From: Ipomoea triloba
Taxonomy: Eukaryota > Streptophyta > Magnoliopsida > Solanales > Convolvulaceae
NCBI RefSeq assembly: GCF_003576645.1
Contig: NC_044925.1
Coordinates: forward strand, 4,046,551-4,110,550
Length of the DNA stretch: 64,000 bases
Direction of reading: 5' to 3'
Position numbers and translations under genes: made by a program. This document shows, piece by piece, positions 47,226-60,111 of this stretch (its first letter is position 1; the number at the start of each line of letters is the position of its first letter). The notes beneath the pieces are model-generated. The model was given only the letters and a program-made list of their open reading frames with translations. It was not told where the DNA came from and made no database searches.

Positions 47226-50200
47226 ATGGAGGCAAGGCTATCTACAACTTTTCTCGGCCATAGATGGACGCCCGCCGTCGCCGTCGCCGGAGGAGGACGC
47301 CGCCTCTTTGGCAAGCAATTCAATACGCGATTATTCTTCCCCCTCCGTCCCCATCCCTCGCTCCCCGTTTCCTGCAAGACTCGCCAGCGCCATTTCAGGT
47401 ACTGATTCTGATTCACTGCTTGCTACTGTGATTATACTGATTCTGTGCTCTATACATACACCTCTGCAATAAAAACTTCTTTGATTTTCCTTTGTTCACT
47501 AGCATTTTAGCAAACAAAGCATTTTAATCTCTCATTTGCCGCTCATAAGTGAAGAAATAGTGTGTAGTTTTAGTACTACAATGACTAGCGACTAGGTTTT
47601 CTTTGTTCTTCTTTTCAATACTTCGAGTTTTCTGAACTGAGATGAGAATCATGTTCTTATACTGGTCCGTGATCTTTCATAAATAAAATCACAGTTATAG
47701 CTTGCTATATTGATAATAGTTAATGACTGAAATTTCTGCAGTTTGCAAAATAAGAGGCAACGACACAAGAAGATCAGTTTGGAACGTCCAACAAACACAG
47801 ATATTCGGTCAGCCAGTGTTGAAGATGATCCAGAAAATTCCTTGGATGATAGTTTACCAATTTCAAATGAAGAAACAATAGCTGATGGGAATATTGTCAC
47901 TGTGACAGAAGCTGAGAGTCCTGATGTGAAAGAAGCAAATAGTCTACCAATTTCAAAAGAAGAAATAACGTTTGAAGGGAATGATATTCTTACAGAAGCT
48001 GGGAGTTTTGATGAGAATGGAGCTAATAGCGTGCCAATTTCAAATGAAGAAACAAAAGCTGAGGGAAGTATTGATAACATGACAGAGGGCGAGAGTTTTG
48101 ATGAGAAAGAAGTTAATAGCATACCAATTTCAAATGAAGAAACAAAAGCTGAAGGAAGTATTGATACCATGACAGAAGCTGAGAGTTCAGATGAGAAAAG
48201 AGAAAATAGTCTGGTTCTTCTAGATGAGATTAAATCTTTGGTACACTCTTGAAACTGCATTTTGGAATGAGATCTGGATGCATTTATCTTTCATAGCATG
48301 CATGAAGAAGCAACCTTCATGTTTGGCTACCTGAAGGTTGTAAATCAAAGGGAATAAGAATGGATCCTTCTTGTATCCATCTTGCTGACAGATAATTTTA
48401 ATTTTTACTTCCCCTGAGCTCTTAGATAAGCTCCAAGTGTAGGAACTTGCTCTTTAGTTATTTAATGCTTCAATTGGAAAGCTTCTTCTTTTTTTTTTTA
48501 ATTTTTTTTTTCTCTACTCTCTATTTGGTTAGTCTGTCGATGCAAACGGGGAAAAGGCAAGCATTCAACTTCAGGATTTGGTTGGCATGATAAGAAATGC
48601 TGAAAAGAGTATGACATCTTTCTTCTGACCCATTAAATTGGTTTTTTAATGCTATATTTTGTAGATTTTCCTGGACAGTCTATCTGACCTTTTTTTTTTT
48701 TTTTTTCAATTTTATAATTAGATATTTATATTCTTAATGAAGCTCGTATCCATGCACTTGAAGATCTTGAAAAAATTCTCGGTGAAAAAGAAGCTTTGCA
48801 GGGTGAGATCAATGCCTTAGAGATGAAGCTAGCAGAAACTGATGCTCGGCTCAGAGTTGCTGCCCAAGAAAAGATACACATGGAGCTTCTTGAAGAGCAG
48901 TTGGAGAAGTTGAAAAATGAGCTATCTAGTAGGGGTATAAGTGAAGGAGATGTGCATAATTCAATTCCTATTTCACAGGATACTGTTGTTTATTCGATTA
49001 GTGAGGAACTTGATATATTGAGAAAAGAGAATGCTTCACTAAAGGGTGATCTGCAGTCACTTAAGACAGAGCTCAGCAATGTCAAGCAAACTGGAGAACG
49101 CATTCTAGTGCTGGAGAAAGAACGGTCGTTTTTGGATTCTTCTTTAAAAGAGTTGGAGTCTAAACTTGCTGCATCTCAGGAAGATGTGTCAAAACTCTCA
49201 GTCTTAAAATCTGAATGCAAGGGATTATATGATAAAGTGGACCATTTACACGAATTGCTACATAAAGCAACTAAACAGGCCGATCAAGCAACATTGGTAC
49301 TGCAACAAAACCTAGAGCTCCGGAAGAAAGTTGAAAGGCTTGAAGAATCTCTTGAAGAGGCTAATGTCTACAAGCTATCATCAGAAAACTTGCACCAGCA
49401 TAATGAACTCATGCAAGAAAAGATAAAACTTCTCGATGAGTGCCTTCAAAGATCTGATGAAGAGATACAATCATATATTCAGTTATACCAAGACTCTGTA
49501 AAAGAATTTCAAGTTACACTTGATAATCTGAAAGAAGAAAGCAAGAAAAATGCTTCAGATGAACCTGTAGATGATATGCCTATGGAATTCTGGAGTCGCT
49601 TACTGCTAATGATTGATGGTTGGTCTCTAGAAAAGAAAATTTCAAAGGATGATGCAATGTTGTTGAGAGAATTGGTTTGGAAGAGAGATCGGCGCCTATG
49701 TGATGAATACATGTTATGCAAGGAGAAGAATGAGAATGAAATTATATCCACACTTCTAAGATCAATATCATCATCAGCAAGGTATACATATTCTGTCACG
49801 GTTGAATGGAATTTATACCGTACCTCTAGATGCTAACTTGTGTTTTTTTGTCAATATTTAGTGGAAGACTTCACATAATTCATATTGCAGCTGAGATGGC
49901 GCCAGTAGCAAAGGTATAATAGCTCTTCGATGCATTTTCCTGACATTTTCTCTGTGGAAAAGCAACAATCTACATTTTAACTTCATCTTTCGTGCATATT
50001 TCTTCAGAAGTTCAGATTGTATACAGAAATAACAGGATTTTGAAGGAAAATTATAAGCACCATTTAACTACCAATTTTTTCTTACTTGGAATTTTCTTTT
50101 ATTTTTAAACAAAACACATCCAAAAAATGTTTATATCCTTTCCCTTTACTTCATTTAACTTCACTTTTTCCTGGGAGCATGTTCTCCCAAGACCTCTTGT

Positions 50201-50518
50201 CATTCCAAATATCCCTGTTAAGAGTCCCACATTAATAAAATAAGAGAGAATATATGGGTTTATAAGGCCATGGGTTAGACTAGCTAATTTGTTGGATTCA
50301 ACCTTTTAGGGTGGTTTGGCCCATGTACATTATAGTCCAGTTGAGTAACCCTGGCCCAATCTTAGTTTATAAGTTTATAACATGGTATCAGAAAATAAGA
50401 GAACATATGGGTTCGATCCTGATGGACTCTGTTGGGTATGAATAGATTGTTCAATTCCCAAATAGACCTCCAAGACACATTGTCAAGAAAGGTAAAACCA
50501 TCATCTTGATAGCTATTG

Positions 50519-50550
<32 letters not shown>

Positions 50551-53500
50551 TTACGTATTATCATTATGTTTATTTTTGTAGTCATATTGATGTGTCATGA
50601 ATGATGTACTTTTTTTCTGTTAATATTTGTTTTTTAGAGATCACTAATCATAACTCTTGTGGATGTTGAAACACATCTTCAATTTAGTTTTAATCTTGAA
50701 ATGCATATTGATGAGTCATGAATGATGTCCTATATAGTCTTCTGCCTTTCTCAATTATTTCTATATTCATGACCCATGCTTCCATGTATGGGAAACTGGA
50801 GTACTTTAAACTGAATATCTGATAGAAACCCCTTCATGCAGCATACTGGAAACTTTGGACATAGTCATTGTTGCTTTACATATCTGGAGCATTTTATTAT
50901 TTAATTTGAGGTTTATTTAAAGGGGTATTCTGGTTTGTATTATAGGTTGGTGGTCTAGGTGATGTGGTAACTGGTCTTGGCAAGGCTCTGCAGAAGAAAG
51001 GACACCTTGTGGAAATTGTGCTTCCTAAATATGACTGTATGCAATATGAGCTAATTTCCAACTTGAGGGTATGCTCATTGCATCGATAATCTGATCTGCA
51101 AGACAATAGGCTAAGATATAGTATGCCATTGCATTTACCTCATTTACTATTTTCAGGTCCTAGATGTTGTAGTTGAATCATACTTTGATGGTCAGTTGTA
51201 TGAAAACAAAATTTGGATGGGGACTGTTGAAGGTAAAAATGCTCAGTTCTGCTTGGTATTTACATTGACTTTAATCTTTTATTGCATTACTTCATTTGGT
51301 TGCTCTTTTGGTTGGTTTCTTGCAGGCCTTCCTGTATATTTCATTGAACCTCACCATCAGGGTAATTTCTTCTGGAGAGGTCAATTTTATGGGGAGAATG
51401 ATGATTTCAAACGATTTTCATTCTTCAGCAGGGCTGCGCTTGAGCTACTTCTTCAAGCGGGCAAGAGACCTGACATCATTCATTGCCATGACTGGCAAAC
51501 AGCTTTTATTGTATGAAGAATTTTCTATTTCTTTTACCTTATTCTTTTGGTTTCCTCATCTCTTATATTTTAGTATTTCCTGAAGGCACCACTTTACTGG
51601 GATCTATATGTACCAAAAGGATTGGACTCGGCCAGGATTTGTTTTACATGCCATAATTTTGAGTATCAAGGGACTGCACCAGCATCAGAGTTAGCTTCCT
51701 GTGGGCTTGATGTTTATCATTTGAATAGACCAGATAGGATGCAGGATAATTCATCAAATGATAGAATCAACCCTGTTAAGGTATTTAAGCACTTTTGGTT
51801 TATGAGTTGCTATAAATGATCTAGAATGTTTTTTCCATTATATTTTTGTTTACATGTTAATGAATCCTGTATTTCACAGGGTGCAATTGTGTTCTCCAAC
51901 ATTGTAACTACAGTTTCACCAACATATGCTCAAGAGGTCCGGGGTGCGGAGGTATGAATGCGATTTCCTTTATAATCATGCTTTATATTTATGTGAAGGT
52001 GCCAAAGTTAATTTCTCTCCTCATTGTTGACAATATAATATCTAGGGAAATCATTTTGATCTCATGAGTAAGTTTATTTTAGATAGAATCTGATTCTATG
52101 CTTTACAATGTAAGAATTATAACCTCTTAACCCCTGTGTTCTCCTCCCTTTTATTTTCTTTCTCCTGGACTTTGACAGTTATGATAGAATATTACTAAAC
52201 AAACTTCTGGGGCTCCAATACTTCAGATTGATTCAAAAATAATTTAGTTATTGCTGATGAAGGCATAACTAGTGATGATAGATATCCATTTTTGGGACTG
52301 CCAATTGTTGCTTCTACTTTCTACACAAGCCTTTTCTGATGTGTGATGTGGCTTTAGTTGATGTTTCAAACTCTTCAACCAGGGGTTACTTATGTGTTTA
52401 ATTCATGGTATACAGGGGGGAAAAGGCCTTCATGCAACAATTAATTCTCATGCCAAGAAATTTATTGGAATTTTAAATGGAATTGATTATGATGCTTGGA
52501 ATCCAGCATCTGATACTTTTCTGAAGGCTCAATACAGTGCAAGTGATATTGAGGGGAAAACAGAAAATAAAGAAGCATTAAGGAGACATCTAGGGCTGTC
52601 GTCTGCTGACGTTAGGCGACCATTGGTAACTATTATGATCTCTGTTCAATTAATTACGACTGTCTTATATTGCCATTGGTGGAGGTCATTGATCCAACCC
52701 ATCATTATGCTCTTATGTTTATCTTGCATAATGCATACCTTAAATAATAGGTATGCCCATAAAAGCAACTGTACTGTGGTAGACATTCTAGAAGTTATGG
52801 AGTTGAGAACTTCAAATAGAAGGAGAAAAGAAAGTCTGATACTCTGATTTCCTTTTTCCTTTGTTTGACCAACATCACTCTTGTTAGATACCCTTTCTCT
52901 TCAATACTATGACCTAGAACACTATAGAGTTGATAAACTGCATCATCCTGTGAACTTTATCCCTAGAGGAGTAGACTGGAAGAGAGCTGCCAGAGAATCC
53001 TCTTTCTTAAGTGTACTTTCTGATGTGCCATTAATTATCAAAATGAGAATTCTTTTGGTTGGAATGTAACTTGTAGATCTAAAATTCAAACCTACCCTGA
53101 CACAACATTGTACCTTTTAGAAAAATTAATTGGTAGAAATCCTCTGAATAAAATTGAAAAATAAAGACAATGAAAGGTTAACTTTTTAAACTTTCAAGAG
53201 AAAGAGTGGGCTTTCTAACCATTAATTTGGAATGAAATCTTTAGTGCAACTATAGCATGTCAGTTCGTTAAGAATTAAGTTCATGACCTTTCTAATTAAT
53301 GGTGGAACCTAATTTTTATGTCACGTTATTATTTTGCCAACTGTGCTGTACTTTGAGGAGGCTTGCTTTGTGAACTTTGACAGAGTTTGATCAACTTTTG
53401 GTAGGTTGGTTGCATAACAAGATTGGTGCCCCAAAAAGGTGTTCATCTTATTCGACATGCTATATATAAAACTTTGGAGTTGGGAGGACAGTTTGTTCTT

Positions 53501-55292
53501 CTTGGTTCGAGCCCTGTCTCCCATATTCAGGTACTAATTTGCTTTCCTCATACATCTAACTGCTGAAACATGATAATTTAAAAATGGGAAAAGGGTCAAA
53601 TAGACCCCTAAACATTATACGAAAGACCAACTAGACCGCCCGAACTTTAAAAAGGGGCAATTAAGCACTTCAACTTATTAAAATCAGTCAAATAAGTCCT
53701 ATTTTCGATGATGTGGCATGCAGGCTGCCATTGACTGCTGCACGCCACCCTTGACTGCCTTCGTTTACAAAAACTGAGACTGCCGGTTATGGAAACGACT
53801 GGTGGGTCAAGGTGACCAAACTGGTTGCCTTCTTGAAGGAGAAGGTGAACCACTGTTTGCCTTCTTCACTGAAAAGTTCGCCGGTCGCCAGTTTTGTCTA
53901 GTCCCTGGAATCTAATGACCAAATTCTAGGTGGATAACCGGTTATAGGGTCCAAATGCACCAAAATGACAAGTTAGAGGGTTTAATTGCCCCCTTTTAAA
54001 GTTTCGGGGCCTAATTGCTATTTCATATAATGTTTAGGGGTCTATATAACCCTTTAAAAGTAAAGATATATATATATATATATATATATATAATTGGTTT
54101 ATATTTTATCTGTATAGTTGAATCAATAATAAGTCATAACTGAAAGAAAATTTATGGAGTTGCTTCTCTAGGCTCCCCGCTTCTCTAGGCTCCCCACTTC
54201 TCTAGGCTCCCCACTTGTCAAAATCTAAAAGTAGATTTAAAGAAAACTTTTCCATACCAATTTGTAACAACACTGGAATACTAAAAATAGTAAGGTTTCT
54301 GTAATTTGACAAAATTGAAGGAACTACAATGTACCTCATCCCGTACAATTTTTAGTATCTGGCATTGTACAATCAGTATGGAAGTGGCTCCCATAGATTT
54401 ATTATTAATGCATTGGCTTTATTCTCAAAACATTTCTTTCGTGCATTACTTTAGCAGTGCTGTAAATAATGTGTCAACTGATGCATTATTGTTATTGCAG
54501 AGGGAGTTTGAGGATATTAGCAACCAATTCCAAAATCATGAACATGCTCGGTTGATATTGAAGTATGATGAATCTCTTTCACGTTTAATTTTTGCAGCAT
54601 CCGACATGTTTATCATTCCATCCATCTTTGAGCCGTGTGGCCTAACACAGGTAGTGTATACAGTTGCTTAGACTCTTAATGAACCAACATTAAAGGACAA
54701 AAACATGAATAAAAAATTAGACATCACATTCTGATGAGAACCATTTGATTTTATAAATCTGCAGATGATTGCAATGAGATATGGGTCAATTCCTATAGCT
54801 AGGAAAACCGGGGGCTTGAACGACAGGTAGGCTAGAAACAGTGATTTCTTTATACATCAGCCTATATACTTCTTCAAATATTATCATTAGCTTTATGAAT
54901 TTTCTTGCAGTGTTTTTGATGTTGATGATAAAACCATACCAATCCAATTTCGGAACGGCTTCACATTTACGACCGCCGATGAGCAGGTAACTTAACAACA
55001 TCCCTCAACCTGTATATACTAAAAGTGCAGTTCTATAATCAACATGCAGAAAAAATTAAGCTGAAACTCAAAAGTTAGTCCATTACTCAAGAGTACTTCT
55101 GGAAATACACAGGGTCTTAGCAACGCGATGGAACGCGCATTTAATCATTATAAGAACAATAGTGAAGGCTGGAAAGAGCTTATTCAGAAGGATATGACCA
55201 TAGATTTTAGTTGGAACTCATCAGCATCACAATATGAAGAACTCTATCAGATGGCAGTAGCTAGAGCAAGGGCCGCAGCAAGCCGTAGTTGA
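47226..55292 (+). CDS. SS4: Starch synthase IV, plastidial, 16 exons
   Basis: Exons: 47226-47398, 47742-48240, 48533-48608, 48722-49781, 49862-49913, 50946-51068, 51157-51232, 51326-51510, 51586-51780, 51880-51951, 52416-52625, 53405-53530, 53501-after-intron block 54501-54650, 54765-54826, 54911-54986, 55113-55292; exon 12 is 53405-53530 and exon 13 is 54501-54650. All phases agree and give about 1104 aa. Residues 1-50 look like a transit peptide. Residues about 94-212 hold four repeats of NSxPISNEET type. Residues about 225-560 are coiled coil. The GT5 catalytic part follows: [11 protein letters not shown] (ADP-glucose site, about 618-628), [16 protein letters not shown] and KTGGLND (about 1013-1019). 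SS4 elongates glucan chains from ADP-glucose and controls starch granule initiation in plastids. All catalytic motifs are intact. Confidence 0.95.
47848..48203 (+). repeat. Four in-frame 90-bp repeats in SS4 exon 2
   Basis: Unit starts at about 47848, 47938, 48025 and 48115 (spacing 90, 87, 90). Each encodes roughly thirty residues beginning with Ser-x-Pro-Ile-Ser-Asn-Glu-Glu and rich in acidic residues. The last two units are nearly identical. Confidence 0.9.
50216..50392 (+). mobile_element. Small LTR plus primer site (TRIM-like) in SS4 intron 5
   Basis: TGTTAAGAGTCCCACATTAA to TTTATAACA forms a 167-bp TG...CA LTR, followed at once by the tRNA-Met type primer site TGGTATCAGA (50383-50392). 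LTRs this short with this start are typical of TRIM elements. A second LTR was not found nearby, so this is a remnant. Confidence 0.6.
53588..54060. mobile_element. Long-TIR MITE in SS4 intron 12
   Basis: Arms of about 85 bp are inverted copies: left AAAGGGTCAAATAGACCCCT, right (reverse complement) AAAGGGTTATATAGACCCCT, then AAACATTATA and AACTTTAAAA-GGGGCAATTA. The flanks are A-rich and give no certain target duplication. It is followed by (TA)n at 54067-54091. Confidence 0.7.
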
Positions 55293-55989
55293 GATTGTTC
55301 TGACAATGGTGATTCTTTTATTCATTGATCTAAGCTTGTGCTGCCCTGCTTCAACTAGCAGAGTAGCAGACACACACACACACACAAAGATAATGTTGGA
55401 GTTCACCATATGATTTTGGATGAGGCCCTGATTTACATGTAAATAATTTAATTTTGTAGATTTGTAATCATGTATATACTGTCACCAAGTACTCCCGTAC
55501 AAGATTGTGGTATCACTAACTATAGAAAATTAGAAATACAATATGTAAAGTGCATTATTTATTGATTATGAGTACATAAATATTCCTGGTGATGTGCACA
55601 GTTTATCGTTTTTTTTTTTTGTTTTTTTTTGGAAGACCGTTTCACGGAGATAGGTCGAGTTTAAATAAAAATATAATACTTATATATTTTTCTTTGAAAA
55701 AATGATATTTTTACTCCATTTTAATTTAACAGTATTATATTTTTTACATTTTTTATTCACTTCCCCGAGACGTCTCACAGTAAAGTTACTCATATCCCAA
55801 ATTACTATCAGACATATTTGAGGTGAAAATTCTATTTAGCATGTTGGTTTGAATTTTCATGGAGACTTTCTTGAAATCTTTTTAGGATTCATAGATGCTC
55901 ACTCAAAATGGAACAAATATTACATTATATTTCCCAGTAATTCACAGAAATGTTACAGCACGAAACATCTGAATTTCTACGCACTACAT
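55293..55989. other. Spacer between the convergent SS4 and Lhcb1 3' ends
   Basis: Contains both 3' regions, a (CA)n run at 55371-55386, and at about 55630-55790 a decayed dispersed repeat with AGACCGTTTCACGGAGATAG and CCCGAGACGTCTCACAG. No gene. Confidence 0.6.
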
Positions 55990-56793
55990 TCACTTTCCGG
56001 GAACAAAGTTTGTGGCATAGGCCCAGGCGTTGTTGTTAACTGGGTCTGCAAGGTGGTCAGCAAGGTTCTCCAACGGGCCCTTTCCGGTAACGATGGCCTG
56101 AACGAAGAATCCAAACATGGAGAACATGGCAAGTCTGCCATTCTTGATCTCCTTGACCTTGAGCTCGGCAAAAGCCTCTGGGTCGTCAGCGAGACCCAAT
56201 GGGTCGAAGCTGCCACCAGGGTAGAGTGGGTCGGTGATCTCGCCGAGGGGTCCGCCGGCAATACGGTAACCCTCAACGGCTCCCATCAACACAACTTGGC
56301 AAGCCCAGATGGCCAAGATGCTCTGTGCGTGGATCAAACTTGGGTTGCCCAAGTAGTCAAGACCTCCCTCGCTGAAGATCTGAGCTCCGGCCTTGAACCA
56401 CACCGCCTCGCCGAACTTGACGCCGTTGCGGGACAACAGCTCCGGGAAAACGCATCCAAGAGCTCCAAGCATCGCCCATCTGCAGTGGATCACCTCCAGC
56501 TCACGGTTCTTGGCGAAGGTCTCTGGGTCAGCAGAGAGGCCAGCAGTGTCCCATCCGTAGTCGCCGGGGAACTCTCCGGTGAGGTAGCTTGGGGGCTCGC
56601 CGGAAAATGGACCCAAGTACTTAACACGGTCTGGGCCGTACCATGGGCTGCCGGAAGAAACAACCTTAGGCTTACCAGCTGTCTTCCTCATGCTAAACTT
56701 AGCGTTTCCGGTGATTTCCGGGGTGGAAGGTGAGACCTTCACAGCCTTTCCGGCAAAAGAAGAGGAAGAAAGAGCCATTGTGGAAGCTGCCAT
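55990..56793 (-). CDS. Lhcb1: Light-harvesting chlorophyll a/b protein of LHCII type I (copy 1)
   Basis: Single exon, 267 aa. About 34 residues of transit peptide ([15 protein letters not shown]) precede the mature start. The trimerisation motif WYGPDR is at 51-56. Helix B carries the ligand motif ELEVIHCR (98-105), helix C is around [14 protein letters not shown] (158-171), and helix A carries EIKNGRLAM (215-223). The end is [11 protein letters not shown]. Lhcb1 binds chlorophylls a and b and carotenoids in the major photosystem II antenna of thylakoids. The Pro-rich N-terminal and the [14 protein letters not shown] segment fit type I better than Lhcb2. The copy at 62249 encodes the identical protein; I count only five synonymous base differences in 804. 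The usual Ser in the HSRW motif is Cys in both copies. Confidence 0.97.
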   Translation of the reverse strand: MAASTMALSSSSFAGKAVKVSPSTPEITGNAKFSMRKTAGKPKVVSSGSPWYGPDRVKYLGPFSGEPPSYLTGEFPGDYGWDTAGLSADPETFAKNRELEVIHCRWAMLGALGCVFPELLSRNGVKFGEAVWFKAGAQIFSEGGLDYLGNPSLIHAQSILAIWACQVVLMGAVEGYRIAGGPLGEITDPLYPGGSFDPLGLADDPEAFAELKVKEIKNGRLAMFSMFGFFVQAIVTGKGPLENLADHLADPVNNNAWAYATNFVPGK

Positions 56794-56884
56794 TGTAGAA
56801 GTGTAATGAAGCTACTAGAAGAAGGAAGGATGAAATGAAGATCTCCTTTGTGGCTTGAGTTTCCTGCTCCTTTCCACTATAGCC

Positions 56885-56940
56885 TATATAAATACGCCCA
56901 AGGTCCTTATCTTGAAGATCATAATCTTTAATTTCATTGG
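56885..56940 (-). promoter_or_regulatory. Lhcb1 copy 1 core promoter: CCAAT, GATA, TATA
   Basis: On the minus strand, in order towards the gene: CCAAT (56940-56936), AAGATAAGG (GATA/I-box type, near 56913-56905) and TATTTATATA (56894-56885). CCAAT-GATA-TATA spacing is the established layout of light-regulated Lhcb promoters. Confidence 0.7.
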
Positions 56941-59202
56941 TTGATGAGGATTTGAGAGATTGACAATGCAAGTCCAGTTGGCTATCTCTAACACCACAAA
57001 TATCCTTGGATTAAAAAAAATCTAGCAAAATGCAGATTCCAGTTGCTTCAGCCAATTGGGTGTTGCCATGTAGTGTTCAATTGGATTAGTGCAATATCAT
57101 CTTCGGAGAATAGGCCAAGTAGCTAGGCAATTCGTATTCACGTGGCACTGTAATAATGCACTTATTTGTGTGACAATGGAGTCTGACATCTACTGTGGAC
57201 TCTTCATAGCCATACGATTTTTGAAATGGAAGTGAAAAATCTAAGAAAATATCTTGAGTGTCTTTTTTTTTTTTTTTTTTTGAAGAGAAAAATATCTTCA
57301 GTTCTGATGAGAAAGATTGATATGAATAGATCGAAAATTTTCTTCCACATACAACACAAAATAAGATTGATATGAATAGATCGAAAATTTTCTTCCACAT
57401 ACAACACAAAATATACCATTTTTCTTGTTAGTTATAATCAATTGTTAGTGATAGAGATTATATGCATATGACCAAGTTCACCGTATCAAACCTGGCCTAA
57501 TTAAGCCCGTCGACACCAACCATATCTAGATCAATTCCCAACTAGGTTATTCAGCTCTAAACTGCTAACAAAGATGCTCGCCTTATGTTTCTCTGCCTGG
57601 TCTCGATATATCTAGGAAATCCATTACTGTGATAAAAAAGCAAGCCATTCGCCCTGGAATCCACTCAAGCACACTTTTTGGGCCGAAAGAACAACCCAAT
57701 CACGTTATTTCACCTCTTCAGTCTCTTTATAACACTTGGCATAAAGTGTAAGACATGTCGAGGCTCCAACGTGCACCCCAAAGCTCGTCAATATAAGGAG
57801 CATTTATTACTCAGTGGGAGGAAGGGGACTTTTGAACTATCTCATGCTCAGACATACCACATACCCAGACACACCCATTCCTAGGAATCCTAGCCACCAA
57901 AACCCTGTATCCAATTTATAAAAAATATATTACCATAGTTTGTACCGTTCAAGGGATTGAAAACTCTCATACTATACGTGTACAATACTTGTTACATCAA
58001 TAAGAAAAACAAATAAAACAAATCGAATAATTTTATTAGGGGTATTTGTTAAATCAATTAGAAAAACAAATAAAACAAATCGCATAATTTTATTATCTTT
58101 TTCATTCATAGTTGAAACTAGACTTTATGGTTTTATTTTTTCCATACTTGTTTCAAATGTGGTAATAACAAGCTAGGTTGGTGACTTGGTGTCAATGTTG
58201 CAGACTTTATTTTTTTAATAGTGTTTTATTAGGTGCCCTGAGTTAACGTTGGTTGATCTCACCACTAATTTAAAATAAATTTAGTTATCAATCCGATAAT
58301 GTCATATCAAGAGAGGAAGTTTGTAGGAAAAATATAGAAGGGGCATATAGCATTCATTTAGGGCATCTTCAACCATGGAGATAAGAGCATGTGGGCCACT
58401 AACATAAATGTTTAATTTTTAAAAATTCATTTTTAATGTACGACCAGTCGACTACATCTATTGTCACTTTTAACTCTATGTTTTACTCCCTCTTAAGTAT
58501 TAATCTAAAAAAAGTGGGCTACTATTTTTATCTATTCACTTCTCCTTGCCTAATAAAATTTATACAAATAGCGAGAGTTATACCCTATGGGAGTACATCT
58601 ATCATTTTTCTTAATGTACTGTACGTTTACCTTTTTTTTTTGTTTTTAATACAACTGACTCTATTACATTATAGTATATGTTCATCTATACTTTCCCATC
58701 CTATTCATCTGTACGTTTACTTTTAGTATACTACTTAAAAATAAACTTATAACATATTAAAAATTAACATTAACATTTAATAAATTAAAAATGAACATGT
58801 CATTTATTACTACTGGATAATATAATTTGTCAAGAAAAATATTTATAAAAAATTCCCGTTAAATTACAAAATCGTGGGCAAACAAGTGTCATGCATGCAT
58901 GTGTACATAAGGCTCCCATGCCTCCACGAGTGTTATATAAATGACTCAATGAAGGGACGATTTTAAATTTGAGAATTTTTATTTTTTAGTGAATGGACAA
59001 CTTTGTATTTTTATTTTGTATTTTTATTTTTTAGAAAATGAAGAATTTTTTTAGTTGGTGAATTCTTCAAATGTAGGAAGGAGAATTCCATTTCTTTTAA
59101 TTTAAAAGAAAGAAAGAAAGAAAATCATATAGTACGTCAATGTGGGGCCAATATTTGATTTTAAATTTGAGCCTTTTTAGTGAATGAACAACATTTATTT
59201 TT
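56941..59202. other. Spacer between divergent Lhcb1 genes, first part
   Basis: No gene. Tandem duplications lie at 57314-57413 (two perfect-period 50-bp units with AGATCGAAAATTTTCTTCC) and at 57991-58104 (two 57-bp units with AACAAATAAAACAAATCG). The first lies about 520 bases upstream of the copy 1 start codon. Confidence 0.7.
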
Positions 59203-59959
59203 GGGAAAATGACACTTTCTCCCCCCGAGTTATGTGCATATAACATTTTTTTTCCCTGAGTTATTAAAGTGACGGGTTTTCTCCCTTAGTTATTTTAAAA
59301 GTGGCGATTTTCCCCATGTAATGTTAAATTGACATTTTTGTCCTTAAAATTAACTATTTCATTTATTTTTCTTCTCCAACTAATTATTACTAATATGTAT
59401 GGAAGATTACGGTTCTATTCGAACCTAATTAGACACTGTAGCAATTGAACCTAAACAGTATGGACGGTTACGAATATGATTCAGAACAAAAAAAATGTCG
59501 AATTTAGACTATTTTAAAAATAAGAAATAAAATTATAAAAATAAATAAATAAATAAATTTTGATTGGCGGTTCAAAATCGAAATTGGAACTGAACCGAAC
59601 CGAACCGATTTATCAAAATAAGTGTTTGATCATTTTTACTATATATGACTGCGGTTCAGTTCCAATTCACGGTTCAATAATTATTTTATTTTATTTTATT
59701 TTTTCGATTCTGAATCATAACTAGAACCGTCAATACTATTTCGTTATGATTGCTACAGTGTTTGGTTAAGTTCAAACTGAATCGTGGTTATCCATACATA
59801 TAAGAAATAATTTATTGGAGAAGAAAATAAATGAAATAATTATTTTTAAGGGCAAAAATGTTAATTTAACATTACAGGGTGAAAAATCTCCACTTTAATC
59901 ACTGAGGGGGGAAAAGTGTTATATACATATAACATAGGGGAAAAAAGTGTCATTTTCTC
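59203..59959. mobile_element. Long-TIR foldback MITE between the Lhcb1 genes
   Basis: The ends GGGAAAATGACAC and GTGTCATTTTCTC begin arms of about 200 bp that are inverted copies (AGTTATGTGCATATAACA, TTAAATTGACATTTTTG, TTATTTTTCTTCTCCAA). A second inverted pair lies further in (TATGGAAGATTACGGTTC with GAATCGTGGTTATCCATA). A perfect 9-bp target duplication TTTATTTTT flanks it (59194-59202 and 59960-59968). It is non-coding and MULE-like. Confidence 0.8.
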
Positions 59960-60048
59960 TTTATTTTTTAGAATAGATAATGAATAATTTTTTTAGTTGG
60001 AGAATTCTTCAAATGTTGGAAGGAGAATTAAGTTTTTTTTTTAAAAAT

Positions 60049-60057
<9 letters not shown>

Positions 60058-60111
<54 letters not shown>

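Noticed and set aside
55227..55409. Minus-strand frame over the SS4 stop codon
   Set aside because: Short, no homology recognised, and overlaps the last SS4 exon in antisense.
55849..56733. Long open frame (294 codons) opposite Lhcb1 copy 1, with a similar one opposite copy 2
   Set aside because: It is the antisense of a GC-biased chloroplast antenna gene; the predicted protein has no family features and exists only because of codon bias.
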